From Oscillospiraceae bacterium (GTDB taxonomy: Bacteria; Bacillota; Clostridia; Oscillospirales; Ruminococcaceae): a stretch of DNA of 49,946 nucleotides. The notes beneath the pieces were generated by a model. It searched no databases, was not told where the DNA came from, and saw nothing but the letters and a program-made list of their open reading frames with translations. Of this stretch, positions 28,649 to 36,098 are shown piece after piece. The stretch spans positions 1 to 49,946 of the forward strand of contig JAFTZY010000081.1 of assembly GCA_017460955.1 (NCBI GenBank), read 5' to 3'. Numbering within the stretch: the first letter of the stretch is position 1; every line of letters begins with the position of its first letter. Made by a program: the position numbers and the translations under genes.

Positions 28649-29419
28649 ATGCTGCTTGCAATCGACGTAGGCAATACCAATATCGTACTGGGCTGCTTTG
28701 ACGGGGAGGCGCTCCTGTTCCGTGAACGCATCTCGACCAACCAGCAGGCGACGGCGCTCGAATACGCCGTCAGCATCCGTATGGCACTGCACATGCACGG
28801 CCTGCACCGCGAGAACATCACCGACGCGATCCTCTCCTCGGTGGTGCCGTCCGTCACGGGGACGCTCCGGCGTGCCGTGGAGACCTACACGGGCCAGCAC
28901 GTCATGGTCGTGGGGCCGGGGATCAAGACCGGGCTGAGCATCGTCATCGACAACCCGGCACAGCTCGGCAGTGACCTGGTCGTGGATGCCGTGGCCGGCC
29001 TGAACGAGTACGAGCTGCCCCTCATCATCATCGACATGGGCACCGCCACCACACTCTCGGTCATCAACCGCCAGCGCCAGTACCTGGGCGGCATCATCAT
29101 GACCGGCATGAGCGTGTCCATGGAGGCGCTTGTCAGCCGCACCTCACAGCTTCCGAAGATCGGCTTCGATGCGCCGCGGCACATCATCGGCACGAACACC
29201 ATCGACTGCATGAAATCCGGTATGCTCTATGCCAATGCCTGCGCCCTGGACGGGATGATCGAGCGCATCGAGGAGGAGCTCGGTGAGCGCTGCACCGTCG
29301 TTGCCACCGGCGGCCTTGCCGGGGTGGTCATCCCCCTGTGCCGCAGGGAGATCCACCTGGATGACGACCTGCTTCTCAAAGGCCTGCGCCTGATCTTTGA
29401 AAAGAACGCCGGGAAGTGA
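28649..29419 (+). CDS. coaX: Type III pantothenate kinase
   Basis: First step of CoA synthesis: phosphorylates pantothenate with ATP. 256 aa, actin-like (ASKHA) fold. Phosphate loops LLAIDVGNTNIVLG (2-15) and IIIDMGTATTLSVI, plus the substrate region GPGIKTGL and the VVATGGLAGV adenosine motif. TCTGGAGG upstream of ATG 28649. Monocistronic under the promoter next to element L2. Confidence 0.95.
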   Translation: MLLAIDVGNTNIVLGCFDGEALLFRERISTNQQATALEYAVSIRMALHMHGLHRENITDAILSSVVPSVTGTLRRAVETYTGQHVMVVGPGIKTGLSIVIDNPAQLGSDLVVDAVAGLNEYELPLIIIDMGTATTLSVINRQRQYLGGIIMTGMSVSMEALVSRTSQLPKIGFDAPRHIIGTNTIDCMKSGMLYANACALDGMIERIEEELGERCTVVATGGLAGVVIPLCRREIHLDDDLLLKGLRLIFEKNAGK

Positions 29420-29429
29420 CACATCTACA

Positions 29430-29471
29430 GATCCCCCTGCGCACCCATATCTGTTGGGACGCAGGGGGATC
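29430..29471. terminator. Hairpin between convergent coaX and LRR-dockerin genes
   Basis: GATCCCCCTGCG / CGCAGGGGGATC, a 12-bp perfect stem with an 18-nt loop; no T tract on either strand, so termination strength is uncertain. Confidence 0.6.
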
Positions 29472-29474
29472 GTG

Positions 29475-30686
29475 TCATATGAAGTCGGTCAGCTCCACCT
29501 GCCGCTTGGCACCGATGGCCGCCGCGTACCGGAGGACGATCGATGCATCAACAGCGTTAATGGCTTTGTCCCCGTTCACATTGGCGGCCAGTGTCTGCGC
29601 GTCGCTCAGGCCGGAGCCGCGCTTGGCGCCGATGCGTGCCGCGGCTATGAGGATCCGGGCAGCGTCATTGGCATTGACTGTGCCGTCCTCGTTCACATCG
29701 CCGAGCAGATAGGGCGGCTGGACAGCGCAGTAGGTGTGTACCCCCTTGTTGGAAAAGGCCGCATACTCTCCTTCGCCGCTCAGACGGACCGTGGGGGCCT
29801 CCCCGTCCGCCCAGCCGCGGGCGTTCGTGAGCTGCATCTCCTGCGTGACCTCCGGGAAATCCTTGCCGAGGGTCAGCGCGGACAGGCTCCCGCAGCCGCC
29901 GAACATCTGGGACACATCCTCGGTATTCCGCGTGGAAAAGCCCGTCAGGTCCAGGTCGTGCAGGCCGGTGCATTTGTAGAACATCTTCTTCATGGTCGTG
30001 ACGTTCGACGTATCAAAGCCCTTCAGGTCGAGCGATTCGAGCCCGTAGCAGCATTCAAACATCCACTGCATGTTCGTGACACTCGACGTGTCAAAGCCCG
30101 TGAGATCGAGGTCCCCGAGCTGGAAGCACTCGTAGAACATGCCGTTCATGGTCGTGACCTTCGAGGTGTCGAAGCCCGAGACATCGAGCGCATCGAGGCA
30201 GGAGCACTGCCAGAACATCGCGTTGAAGCTCTCGCAGCTGCTCGTGTCAAAGCCCGAAACATCGAGCGTTTCAAGGCTCCAGCAGGTCATGAACATGCCG
30301 CTCATGGTCGTGACATGGGAGGTGTCGATCCCGGTGAGGTTGAGCGAGATGAGGTCCATGCAGCTGCAAAACATCAGGCTCATATCGGTGACACCGGAGG
30401 TGTCCGCGCCGGACAGGTCGATGCTCCTTGCAGACTGGAAGTCCTTGAACAGCTCCCGGCAGTTTTCCGGCAGCACGGTCCCGGGCTCGGCCCTGACCGA
30501 GAGCACGGCGCTGCGGTCGAGTGCCTGCAATGCGGACTTGTCCACGCGCCCGTGCAGGGTGAGCGCCCCGGTCCCCTCATTAAAAGTATAGCAGTCCGCA
30601 GCCTGCACGGTGAGTGCGGACCCTGCCGGGATCACGCCAAGGATGGCGGCGGCGAAGAGGCAGGCGGCGAGTCGTCTGTGTTTCAT
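29475..30686 (-). CDS. Secreted DUF285-type repeat protein with C-terminal dockerin
   Basis: 403 aa. Signal peptide (1-29, cut near VQAAD). Residues about 30-90 form an N-terminal cap. Seven ~25-aa repeats of the BspA/DUF285 kind (LDVSGFDTSxVTxMxxMF) follow. The C-terminal ~75 residues are a dockerin-like pair of calcium loops (DVNEDGTVNAND and NVNGDKAINAVD) separated by a long insert (RIGAKRGSGLSDAQTL). Its last 20 or so residues are identical to those of the 767-aa paralogue at 42076-44379. AGGAGG 9 nt before ATG 30686. Probably cell-surface or cellulosome associated, role in binding inferred. Confidence 0.88.
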   Translation of the reverse strand: MKHRRLAACLFAAAILGVIPAGSALTVQAADCYTFNEGTGALTLHGRVDKSALQALDRSAVLSVRAEPGTVLPENCRELFKDFQSARSIDLSGADTSGVTDMSLMFCSCMDLISLNLTGIDTSHVTTMSGMFMTCWSLETLDVSGFDTSSCESFNAMFWQCSCLDALDVSGFDTSKVTTMNGMFYECFQLGDLDLTGFDTSSVTNMQWMFECCYGLESLDLKGFDTSNVTTMKKMFYKCTGLHDLDLTGFSTRNTEDVSQMFGGCGSLSALTLGKDFPEVTQEMQLTNARGWADGEAPTVRLSGEGEYAAFSNKGVHTYCAVQPPYLLGDVNEDGTVNANDAARILIAAARIGAKRGSGLSDAQTLAANVNGDKAINAVDASIVLRYAAAIGAKRQVELTDFI

Positions 30687-30722
30687 GGAACATTTCCTCC
30701 TTATGGATCTTTTACATGATTT

Positions 30723-30751
30723 AGTATAGCATGAAAATGCGCTCCCGTCAA
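30723..30751 (-). promoter_or_regulatory. Promoter of the 403-aa DUF285-dockerin gene
   Basis: Minus strand TTGACG (30751-30746), 17-bp spacer, TATACT (30728-30723). Confidence 0.87.
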
Positions 30752-30773
30752 GCAGGCAGCCCCGAAAAGTGGG

Positions 30774-31435
30774 CTGAGAGGTAAGAAGTTAGATTCTTAG
30801 ACTTGATAGTTCCTGGATGGGGGGCTCCGCCCCCGGCGGGGTTCTCTTCTTTTGTGAATTTATCTTCACCCCCGCCAGAGGGGCGCTCGTCCGCCCCTCT
30901 GGACTCCGGACGGCAAAGGGCTGCGCCCTCTGCACGCCTGCAAAGCAGGGGGCACGCCCCCTGCACCCCCTGTGGAGACTGCGGGGTACCCTATCCGGCG
31001 GCTAACCGCCGCCGGGTTGTGATGCGCGTTCGGTGCGTGAGGTGCGTTCTTGGGAAAGTGCGCTTCGGGTGTGAGTCTACTTGTGCCTTTTCCGGAACCT
31101 CCCGCGCATACGCACCTGGTTCGCCCGGCACTGCGGCAGCAAGTTCAGTATGCATTCCACCAGGGAACGTGCCCAGGTCTTATTGATGCGAGAAACACGG
31201 ACGCAAGGATGCCGTTCACCGAAGTGAGGTCCCTCCCTTACTGATTTAAAGCAGAGTGCAGAGGGCGCAGCCCTTTGCCGTCCGGAGTCCAGAGGTGCGG
31301 ACGAGCGCACCTCTGGCGGGGGTTAAGTAAAATTGACAGATCAAGAGAAACCAGCAGGGGGCGGAGCCCCCACGAGAGGTCTATCAAGTCTAAGCATCTA
31401 ACTTCTAACCTCTCACCTCTCCCTCTAACTTCTAC
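30774..31435. repeat. Long palindromic element, copy L3
   Basis: About 660 bp. Left end TGAGAGGTAAGAAGTTAG, right end CTCTAACTTCTAC directly before a TTGACA box. Left arm nearly identical to L2; right arm closer to those of L1 and L4. Central region near 31075. Outer ~40 bp are mutual inverted repeats (TTAGATTCTTAGACTTGATAG against CTATCAAGTCTAAGC). No credible gene. Confidence 0.87.
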
Positions 31436-31464
31436 TTGACATCGCACTACATATCATGTATAAT
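31436..31464 (+). promoter_or_regulatory. SDR gene promoter
   Basis: TTGACA (31436-31441), 17-bp spacer, TATAAT (31459-31464): perfect consensus, abutting element L3. Confidence 0.92.
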
Positions 31465-31506
31465 AGAAGCATATATCAGCCCTATGACAGAATGAGGAGG
31501 CATATT

Positions 31507-32256
31507 ATGATCGATCTTAAGGGAAAATGGGTACTTATCACCGGTGCCAGCCGGGGCATCGGCCGACTGACCGCACGTTTTATGGCGGAGCGGGGATGCA
31601 ATCTGGTGCTGCACAGCCGTGAGCGCGGGCATTGTGATGCCGTGCTCGAGGAGGTGCGTGCGCTGGGCGTACAGGCCTACGCCGTGGAGGCGGAGCTGAA
31701 GGATCTTGAGGCCGTGGACAGGATGCTTGCCGAGATCGACAAGGCCGGCACGCAGATCGACGTGATCCTCAACAACGCCGGGATGCAGGTGCCCTACCGG
31801 GATGAATTCCTGGAGACACCGATGGACGATTACCGGACAAGCTTCCTGGTCAACACGATGGCACCGATGAAGATCTGCTACCACTTCCTGCCGGGCATGG
31901 CCGAGCGCGGCTTCGGACGCATCGTCAACACCACCAGCGGCATCGACAAGGACCCCCAGCAGGCAGGCTATTCCGCCAGCAAGGCCGCCCTCGACAAGGT
32001 CACCCGCGACCTTGCCACCAAGTATGAGGGCACCAATGTCCAGATCAACCTGACCGATCCCGGCTGGTGCCGCACGGACCTGGGCAGTGAAATGGCCCCC
32101 AATGCCCCCGAAAGCGCCCTGCCCGGCGTCGTTGTCGGCGCCTTCGTCAGCGACGGCCGCTCCGGACGGCTCTTCCCCGCACAGGCCTTCTCCCTCCTCT
32201 CGCTCGAGGAGGCCGTCTCCCTCGCACAGACCTACCCCAACCCCTACGGCTTCTGA
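31507..32256 (+). CDS. Short-chain dehydrogenase/reductase
   Basis: 249 aa classical SDR. Cofactor loop TGASRGIG at 12-19, NNAG, catalytic Ser near NTTSGID and YSASK. Substrate unknown; 3-oxoacyl-ACP reductase-like or sugar/alcohol dehydrogenase are both possible. Start taken at MIDLKGKW (ATG 31507) with GAGGAGG 6 nt upstream; the frame's 17 earlier codons overlap the -10 region. Likely first gene of a three-gene unit with the two following unknown genes. Confidence 0.9.
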   Translation: MIDLKGKWVLITGASRGIGRLTARFMAERGCNLVLHSRERGHCDAVLEEVRALGVQAYAVEAELKDLEAVDRMLAEIDKAGTQIDVILNNAGMQVPYRDEFLETPMDDYRTSFLVNTMAPMKICYHFLPGMAERGFGRIVNTTSGIDKDPQQAGYSASKAALDKVTRDLATKYEGTNVQINLTDPGWCRTDLGSEMAPNAPESALPGVVVGAFVSDGRSGRLFPAQAFSLLSLEEAVSLAQTYPNPYGF

Positions 32257-32304
32257 TCCCCGGCAGCCGCAAAATGTTTCACGAGAAACAAGGAGGTGTC
32301 CGTT

Positions 32305-32565
32305 ATGAAACACCGGATCACGGTCCGGGTCCCCGTGGAAAAGCGCACGCTCTTCGGGCGGCGCACCGAGTATGTGACCCGCACCATCACTGTGGACGAT
32401 GCCGCGTACCATGCCTACAGGACCGACCGGAAGCGCTTTGAGCGCTCTCTGGCAGGACGGCTGCACGACGATGACGACGGCCTGCGCTTTGAGGACATGA
32501 TGCTCATGGATGCCCTGGACGGCGACGAATGGGATGATACGGGGGACGATTTCTGGGATGAATAG
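32305..32565 (+). CDS. Small acidic protein, unknown
   Basis: 86 aa, cytoplasmic. The N-terminal half is basic beta-like (ITVRVPVEKRTLFGRRTEYVTRTITV); the C-terminal half is strongly acidic (DDDDG, DGDEWDDTGDDF). ATG 32305 has AAGGAGGTG 6 nt upstream; a GTG at 32296 lies within the ribosome site. 48 bp after the SDR gene, same strand. No family recognised. Confidence 0.7.
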   Translation: MKHRITVRVPVEKRTLFGRRTEYVTRTITVDDAAYHAYRTDRKRFERSLAGRLHDDDDGLRFEDMMLMDALDGDEWDDTGDDFWDE

Positions 32566-32580
32566 CGGAAGGAGACATGT

Positions 32581-33534
32581 ATGCGGATCGTGAAATACCT
32601 GGCCGTCTGGCTGGCCGGACTGCTTTTGTGCTTTGCCGCGTCCGATCTTGTCGGCGCCGTGCTGGTGAGAAAGAGTCTGGGACAGACGTACCTGAACTCC
32701 CTGACCGGGTATTCCAGGAAAATGCGCCTGCCGGTGAGCCCGGCGGATACGGCCGACGAGCAAAAACAGAATGCCGCCGCCCTCTATATGCGGGCACTCC
32801 TCAGTGACATGGAGCTTCGCAACCACGGGAAGCTCCTGAACTACCTCCTCTTTACCGAGTGTGAGCTCGAGCAGTCCCTGGTGTTCCTGAATGAGGAGGG
32901 ACGGCACAGCTTCTCGGACGGCACCTATGCGGCTGTGATGCGGGAGAGCGACGAGTCCATCGACATGTTCAGGACCATCGGCCTTGTGGATGTGGGGGTG
33001 CTCTCTGCATCCTCCTGTGCCGATGAGCTCCTTGCAGCGCTGCGGGATGACCGCGATGCGCGTGTTGTGCTGGAGTCTTACACGATGGAGGAGGATCTTC
33101 ATGTACAGCCCGTGCGTATCGCCGTGCTCGATGCAGCCGGACAGACGCTCATGACGGCCGAGCTCCCGGCGGAGGGGACCGTCATCGAGGAGGAGGGCGT
33201 GTACATCGACAACCCGCTCGAATACGAGGGGGACCCGAGCAATCTGTATGAAAAGCTGCGGTATATGCGGCGCGGGGAGCGTCCCTGCCAGCGCCGGTCG
33301 GCAGCGCTTTCCGGGGAGGTCCCGGTGGGCGGTGCGGACTGTGAGGAGGACGGCCACACCCTGGGACTTGCACAGGTCACCCTATGGCACTGGGAGGTCC
33401 GTGAGGGCCGCGGTGAGGCAGCCGTGCTCACGGTATACTACCTGCGCAGTGTGCTGCTCTACACCGGTATCGCGGGCGTGCTCTGCGGGCTTGTGCTGGT
33501 GATCGTGTATCGGAAGAGACGCTGGAGGGCATGA
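32581..33534 (+). CDS. Membrane protein with two terminal helices, unknown
   Basis: 317 aa. N-terminal helix (about 7-28, WLAGLLLCFAASDLVGAVLV) and C-terminal helix (about 290-310, GIAGVLCGLVLVIVY) followed by RKRRWR, enclosing an extracytoplasmic domain of ~260 residues. AAGGAG 6 nt before ATG. 15 bp after the small acidic gene. No family recognised. Confidence 0.72.
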   Translation: MRIVKYLAVWLAGLLLCFAASDLVGAVLVRKSLGQTYLNSLTGYSRKMRLPVSPADTADEQKQNAAALYMRALLSDMELRNHGKLLNYLLFTECELEQSLVFLNEEGRHSFSDGTYAAVMRESDESIDMFRTIGLVDVGVLSASSCADELLAALRDDRDARVVLESYTMEEDLHVQPVRIAVLDAAGQTLMTAELPAEGTVIEEEGVYIDNPLEYEGDPSNLYEKLRYMRRGERPCQRRSAALSGEVPVGGADCEEDGHTLGLAQVTLWHWEVREGRGEAAVLTVYYLRSVLLYTGIAGVLCGLVLVIVYRKRRWRA

Positions 33535-33543
33535 TCAGACAAC

Positions 33544-33583
33544 AGCTCCCCGGAAGCAGATGCGCTTCCGGGGAGCTTTTTTT
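33544..33583 (+). terminator. Terminator of the SDR unit
   Basis: AGCTCCCCGGAAGC / GCTTCCGGGGAGCT with seven T residues. Confidence 0.94.
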
Positions 33584-33595
33584 GCCTGGGGGCGC

Positions 33596-33970
33596 TCATC
33601 CGCCCGCCGTATACAAAAGCGTTCCCTGCACATCGAACACACAGTACCCCGCCGGGCACTGGCTGACGGCGGTCTCAAAGACGGAGTAGGCGCCGATCTG
33701 GGAGGCGGCGTCACCGGCGGCATTCCGTATACGGTAGACGGTCCCGTCCGTGCGTGCCGTTTCGGCGGTCGGCGCCTCGGCGATGGCATCGGCGGCAGCG
33801 GAGAACGCCGCATCGGCGGTGCCCAGGAGGTCCCCGGCGGTGGTGAGGACCTTCTGCGGGTCCGGGACCGTCGTTTCGAGCGTAACGGTGCTCCCGCTGC
33901 GGACGCTCTGGAAGGAGACCGTCCCGGACAGAACAGCAGCTAACAACAGGAATTTTGTGAAGGCCTTCAT
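33596..33970 (-). CDS. Small secreted protein, unknown
   Basis: 124 aa. Signal peptide about 1-22 (MKAFTKFLLLAAVLSGTVSF). The mature part is Ala-rich (AADAIAEAPTAETAR) and ends with YRIRNAAGDAASQIGAYSVF..GYCVFDVQGTLLYTAGG. ATG 33970 is preceded by AAAGGTGGG. A much longer frame through this start is antisense to the regulator gene and is not real. It faces the winged-helix regulator gene across interleaved promoters, which suggests linked control. Confidence 0.72.
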   Translation of the reverse strand: MKAFTKFLLLAAVLSGTVSFQSVRSGSTVTLETTVPDPQKVLTTAGDLLGTADAAFSAAADAIAEAPTAETARTDGTVYRIRNAAGDAASQIGAYSVFETAVSQCPAGYCVFDVQGTLLYTAGG

Positions 33971-34005
33971 GGGGATCCCACCTTTCTTTTGCGGGCGGCT
34001 TTCGC

Positions 34006-34035
34006 TTGACACACCCGCTCGGTTTATGGTATACT
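34006..34035 (+). promoter_or_regulatory. Promoter of the winged-helix gene
   Basis: TTGACA (34006-34011), 18-bp spacer, TATACT (34030-34035). Confidence 0.8.
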
Positions 34036-34062
34036 TTTGATAGCTTCCAATAAAAGTATACC
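34028..34062. promoter_or_regulatory. Perfect 11-bp inverted repeat over both -10 boxes
   Basis: GGTATACTTTT (34028-34038), 13 bp, AAAAGTATACC (34052-34062). Each half contains a TATACT, one for each direction, so a protein bound here would block both promoters. Confidence 0.7.
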
Positions 34063-34083
34063 GCCAAATTTCCCCGGATGCAA
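34055..34083 (-). promoter_or_regulatory. Promoter of the small secreted protein gene
   Basis: Minus strand TTGCAT (34083-34078), 17-bp spacer, TATACT (34060-34055). It points against the regulator promoter, so the two overlap face to face. Confidence 0.6.
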
Positions 34084-34121
34084 TCCCATATCCGGGGAAG
34101 GGCTTCCCCATATCCGGGGAA
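34070..34121. promoter_or_regulatory. Iterated TTCCCCGGAT half-sites in the regulator leader
   Basis: TTCCCCGGAT (34070-34079), ATCCGGGGAA (34090-34099), TTCCCC (34104-34109) and ATCCGGGGAA (34112-34121). They may act as operator half-sites or as alternative mRNA stems before the start at 34142. Confidence 0.6.
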
Positions 34122-34141
34122 ATAGGGGGGGAGGTGCCCTG

Positions 34142-35452
34142 ATGCTCAAAAAGCTCATCCGTATCCGGAACGACATTTTCTACAGTCCGTCGCACAACAC
34201 ATTCTTCCGGCTTGAAACGCCGGAGCCGGTCGATTTCGGGGATTTCCTGCTGGAGATCAGCGGACACGAGGAGAAGATCTTTGAATTTCTGATCTGCCAC
34301 TACAACAACTATGTCACCAAGGAGGCGCTCGAGCAGGAATTTCCGGAGTGCTCCGACCCGTATGACAAGACGCTCGACCGTCTGCGCAGAGAAAAGCTTG
34401 AGGCAAAGCTCAAGCTGTACGGCCTGATCAAAAAGGCCCACGGGCGTGCGATCCTCTACCTGTCGGAATCGCCGTTTTCGGTACAGGGCGCCCCTACGCC
34501 CCGCCCGCTCCTGCTCGGGAGTGCGCAGTACTATGTCAACTACGACCGGATCCTGGCGGATTTTGCCCCCGAGGCGGAGGAGCCGGGTGCGGCGCTTTTG
34601 CAAAAGTGGCTGGACGAATGCGCAGCACGCACGCGCTTTGACGAGCGGTGTCTTATGCTCCTTGAGCGCATGGGATTTTTGCCGGCCTTCGGAAAAATGG
34701 AGGACAAGCGCCGGTTTCTCTCCCGCGCCAAGGAGCTTGTCTACCGCTTTGACGAGGAGGATGTGACCGTCTACGGCGGCACGGAGCTGCTGCTTTTCTC
34801 CCGCAGTGTCATGCTGTGCGTGATCGAATACATCCAGTCGCAGCTCCAGATCATCATCCCGGACTACGGCACGGCGGATCTTCGGCGGCAGTTTGCGCAT
34901 CTTCTGCGGCGCTTTGAGACATGCACCGTGCCGGAGGGGACGGTCAATCCGCTGCTGCTCACGGTATTCCACGACTATTACGGGCTGGTGCTCTACCGCA
35001 ATTACCTGTTCACCGGCACGCGCACGCTGCTTGAGCGGGCAGCGCAGGAGACCTCGCTTGCGCTGTCCCATGCCCGGCAGGTGGATCTGCATTTGCAGGT
35101 CTGGGCGGCATTCCTGACATACAACCAGGCACGGATCCTGTCGGCGCTCGGAGAGCACGAGGAGGCACTGCGTCACATCCGCACGGCGGTGATCCTGCGG
35201 GAGGGGCTGGTGGACAGTCCGTTCTTCGGCCCGCACCGCCGGCATGATCTGTATTTTGAGTACCTGCTGGCACGGATCGTGCAGACGGATGTGGAGCTGT
35301 GTGCGGGCGTCCTGACGCCGGAGGCAGCCCGGGAGGAGTACGCGCTCATCGCCGATGAGGCGGATGCTGCCTATGACAGCCGGGATCCCGGGGATACACA
35401 GGGGTATATCCTGCGGCTTTTAGAGGTGAGAGGTAAGAAGTTAGAATCTTAG
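34142..35452 (+). CDS. Winged-helix protein with helical-repeat C-terminus (probable transcription regulator)
   Basis: 436 aa. Residues about 10-105 resemble the OmpR/SARP-type winged helix (IFEFLICHYNNYVTKEALEQEF.. DKTLDRLRREKLEAKLKLYGLI.. GRAILYL). The rest is all-helical with TPR-like stretches (ALSHARQVDLHLQVWAAFLTYNQARILSALGEHEEALRHIRTA). Start ATG 34142 with GGGAGGTG 5 nt upstream; 35 earlier in-frame codons lie in the leader. The last ~12 residues (LLEVRGKKLES) and the stop codon are translated from the left end of element L4, so the original C-terminus may have been replaced. Confidence 0.75.
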   Translation: MLKKLIRIRNDIFYSPSHNTFFRLETPEPVDFGDFLLEISGHEEKIFEFLICHYNNYVTKEALEQEFPECSDPYDKTLDRLRREKLEAKLKLYGLIKKAHGRAILYLSESPFSVQGAPTPRPLLLGSAQYYVNYDRILADFAPEAEEPGAALLQKWLDECAARTRFDERCLMLLERMGFLPAFGKMEDKRRFLSRAKELVYRFDEEDVTVYGGTELLLFSRSVMLCVIEYIQSQLQIIIPDYGTADLRRQFAHLLRRFETCTVPEGTVNPLLLTVFHDYYGLVLYRNYLFTGTRTLLERAAQETSLALSHARQVDLHLQVWAAFLTYNQARILSALGEHEEALRHIRTAVILREGLVDSPFFGPHRRHDLYFEYLLARIVQTDVELCAGVLTPEAAREEYALIADEADAAYDSRDPGDTQGYILRLLEVRGKKLES

Positions 35453-36098
35453 ACTTGATAGTTCCTGAGTGGGGGCTCCGCCCCCTGCTGGTTTCTCTTG
35501 ATTTGTAAGTTTTACTTCACCCCCGCCAGAGGTGCGCTCGTCCGCACCTCTGGACTCCGGACGGCAAAGGGCTGCGCCCTCTGCACTCTGCTTTTAAGCG
35601 GTGAGGGATAGCGAGTCCTTCGGTGCAAGGTTCCCATTCGACCAAATTTCGTGCCACAATAAGACCTTGGCGCGTTCTCCGGTGGGATGCATACTGAACT
35701 TGTCAGCATAGTGCCGGGCGAACCAGGTGCGCACTTTAAAAGGACCTGTGGGTGTAAGAAGTTCTCTTCTTTCCACAGGTCCCTTGTGCATGAGCACCTT
35801 GTTCGCCCGGCACTGCGGCGGCAATCTGAGAATGCATTTCACCAGCGAACGCGCCAAGGTTTTAGTAATGCAATAAATGCGGCTACAAGAATGTCTTGTA
35901 CCGAAGAACTGTTGTCCCCTACTCGCTTAAAAGCAGGTGCAGGGCGGCAGCCCTGCTGTCCGGAGTCCAGAGGGGGTGACAAGACCCCCTCTGGCGGGGG
36001 TAAAGTAAAATTTACAGATAAAGAGAAACCCGCCGGGGGCGGAGCCCCCCCGAGAGGTCTATCAAGTCTAAGATTCTAACCGCTCACCCTCTGCCTCT
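35417..36098. repeat. Long palindromic element, copy L4
   Basis: About 680 bp. Left end TTTTAGAGGTGAGAGGTAAG supplies the stop of the regulator gene; right end (ATTCTAACCGCTCACCCTCTGCCTCTG) supplies the stop of the ATPase gene on the other strand. Centre near 35760, where GGACCTGTGG pairs with CCACAGGTCC; next to it GTGCCGGGCGAAC and GTTCGCCCGGCAC pair. The two outer 21-bp ends (TTAGAATCTTAGACTTGATAG and complement) are perfect inverted repeats. Confidence 0.88.
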
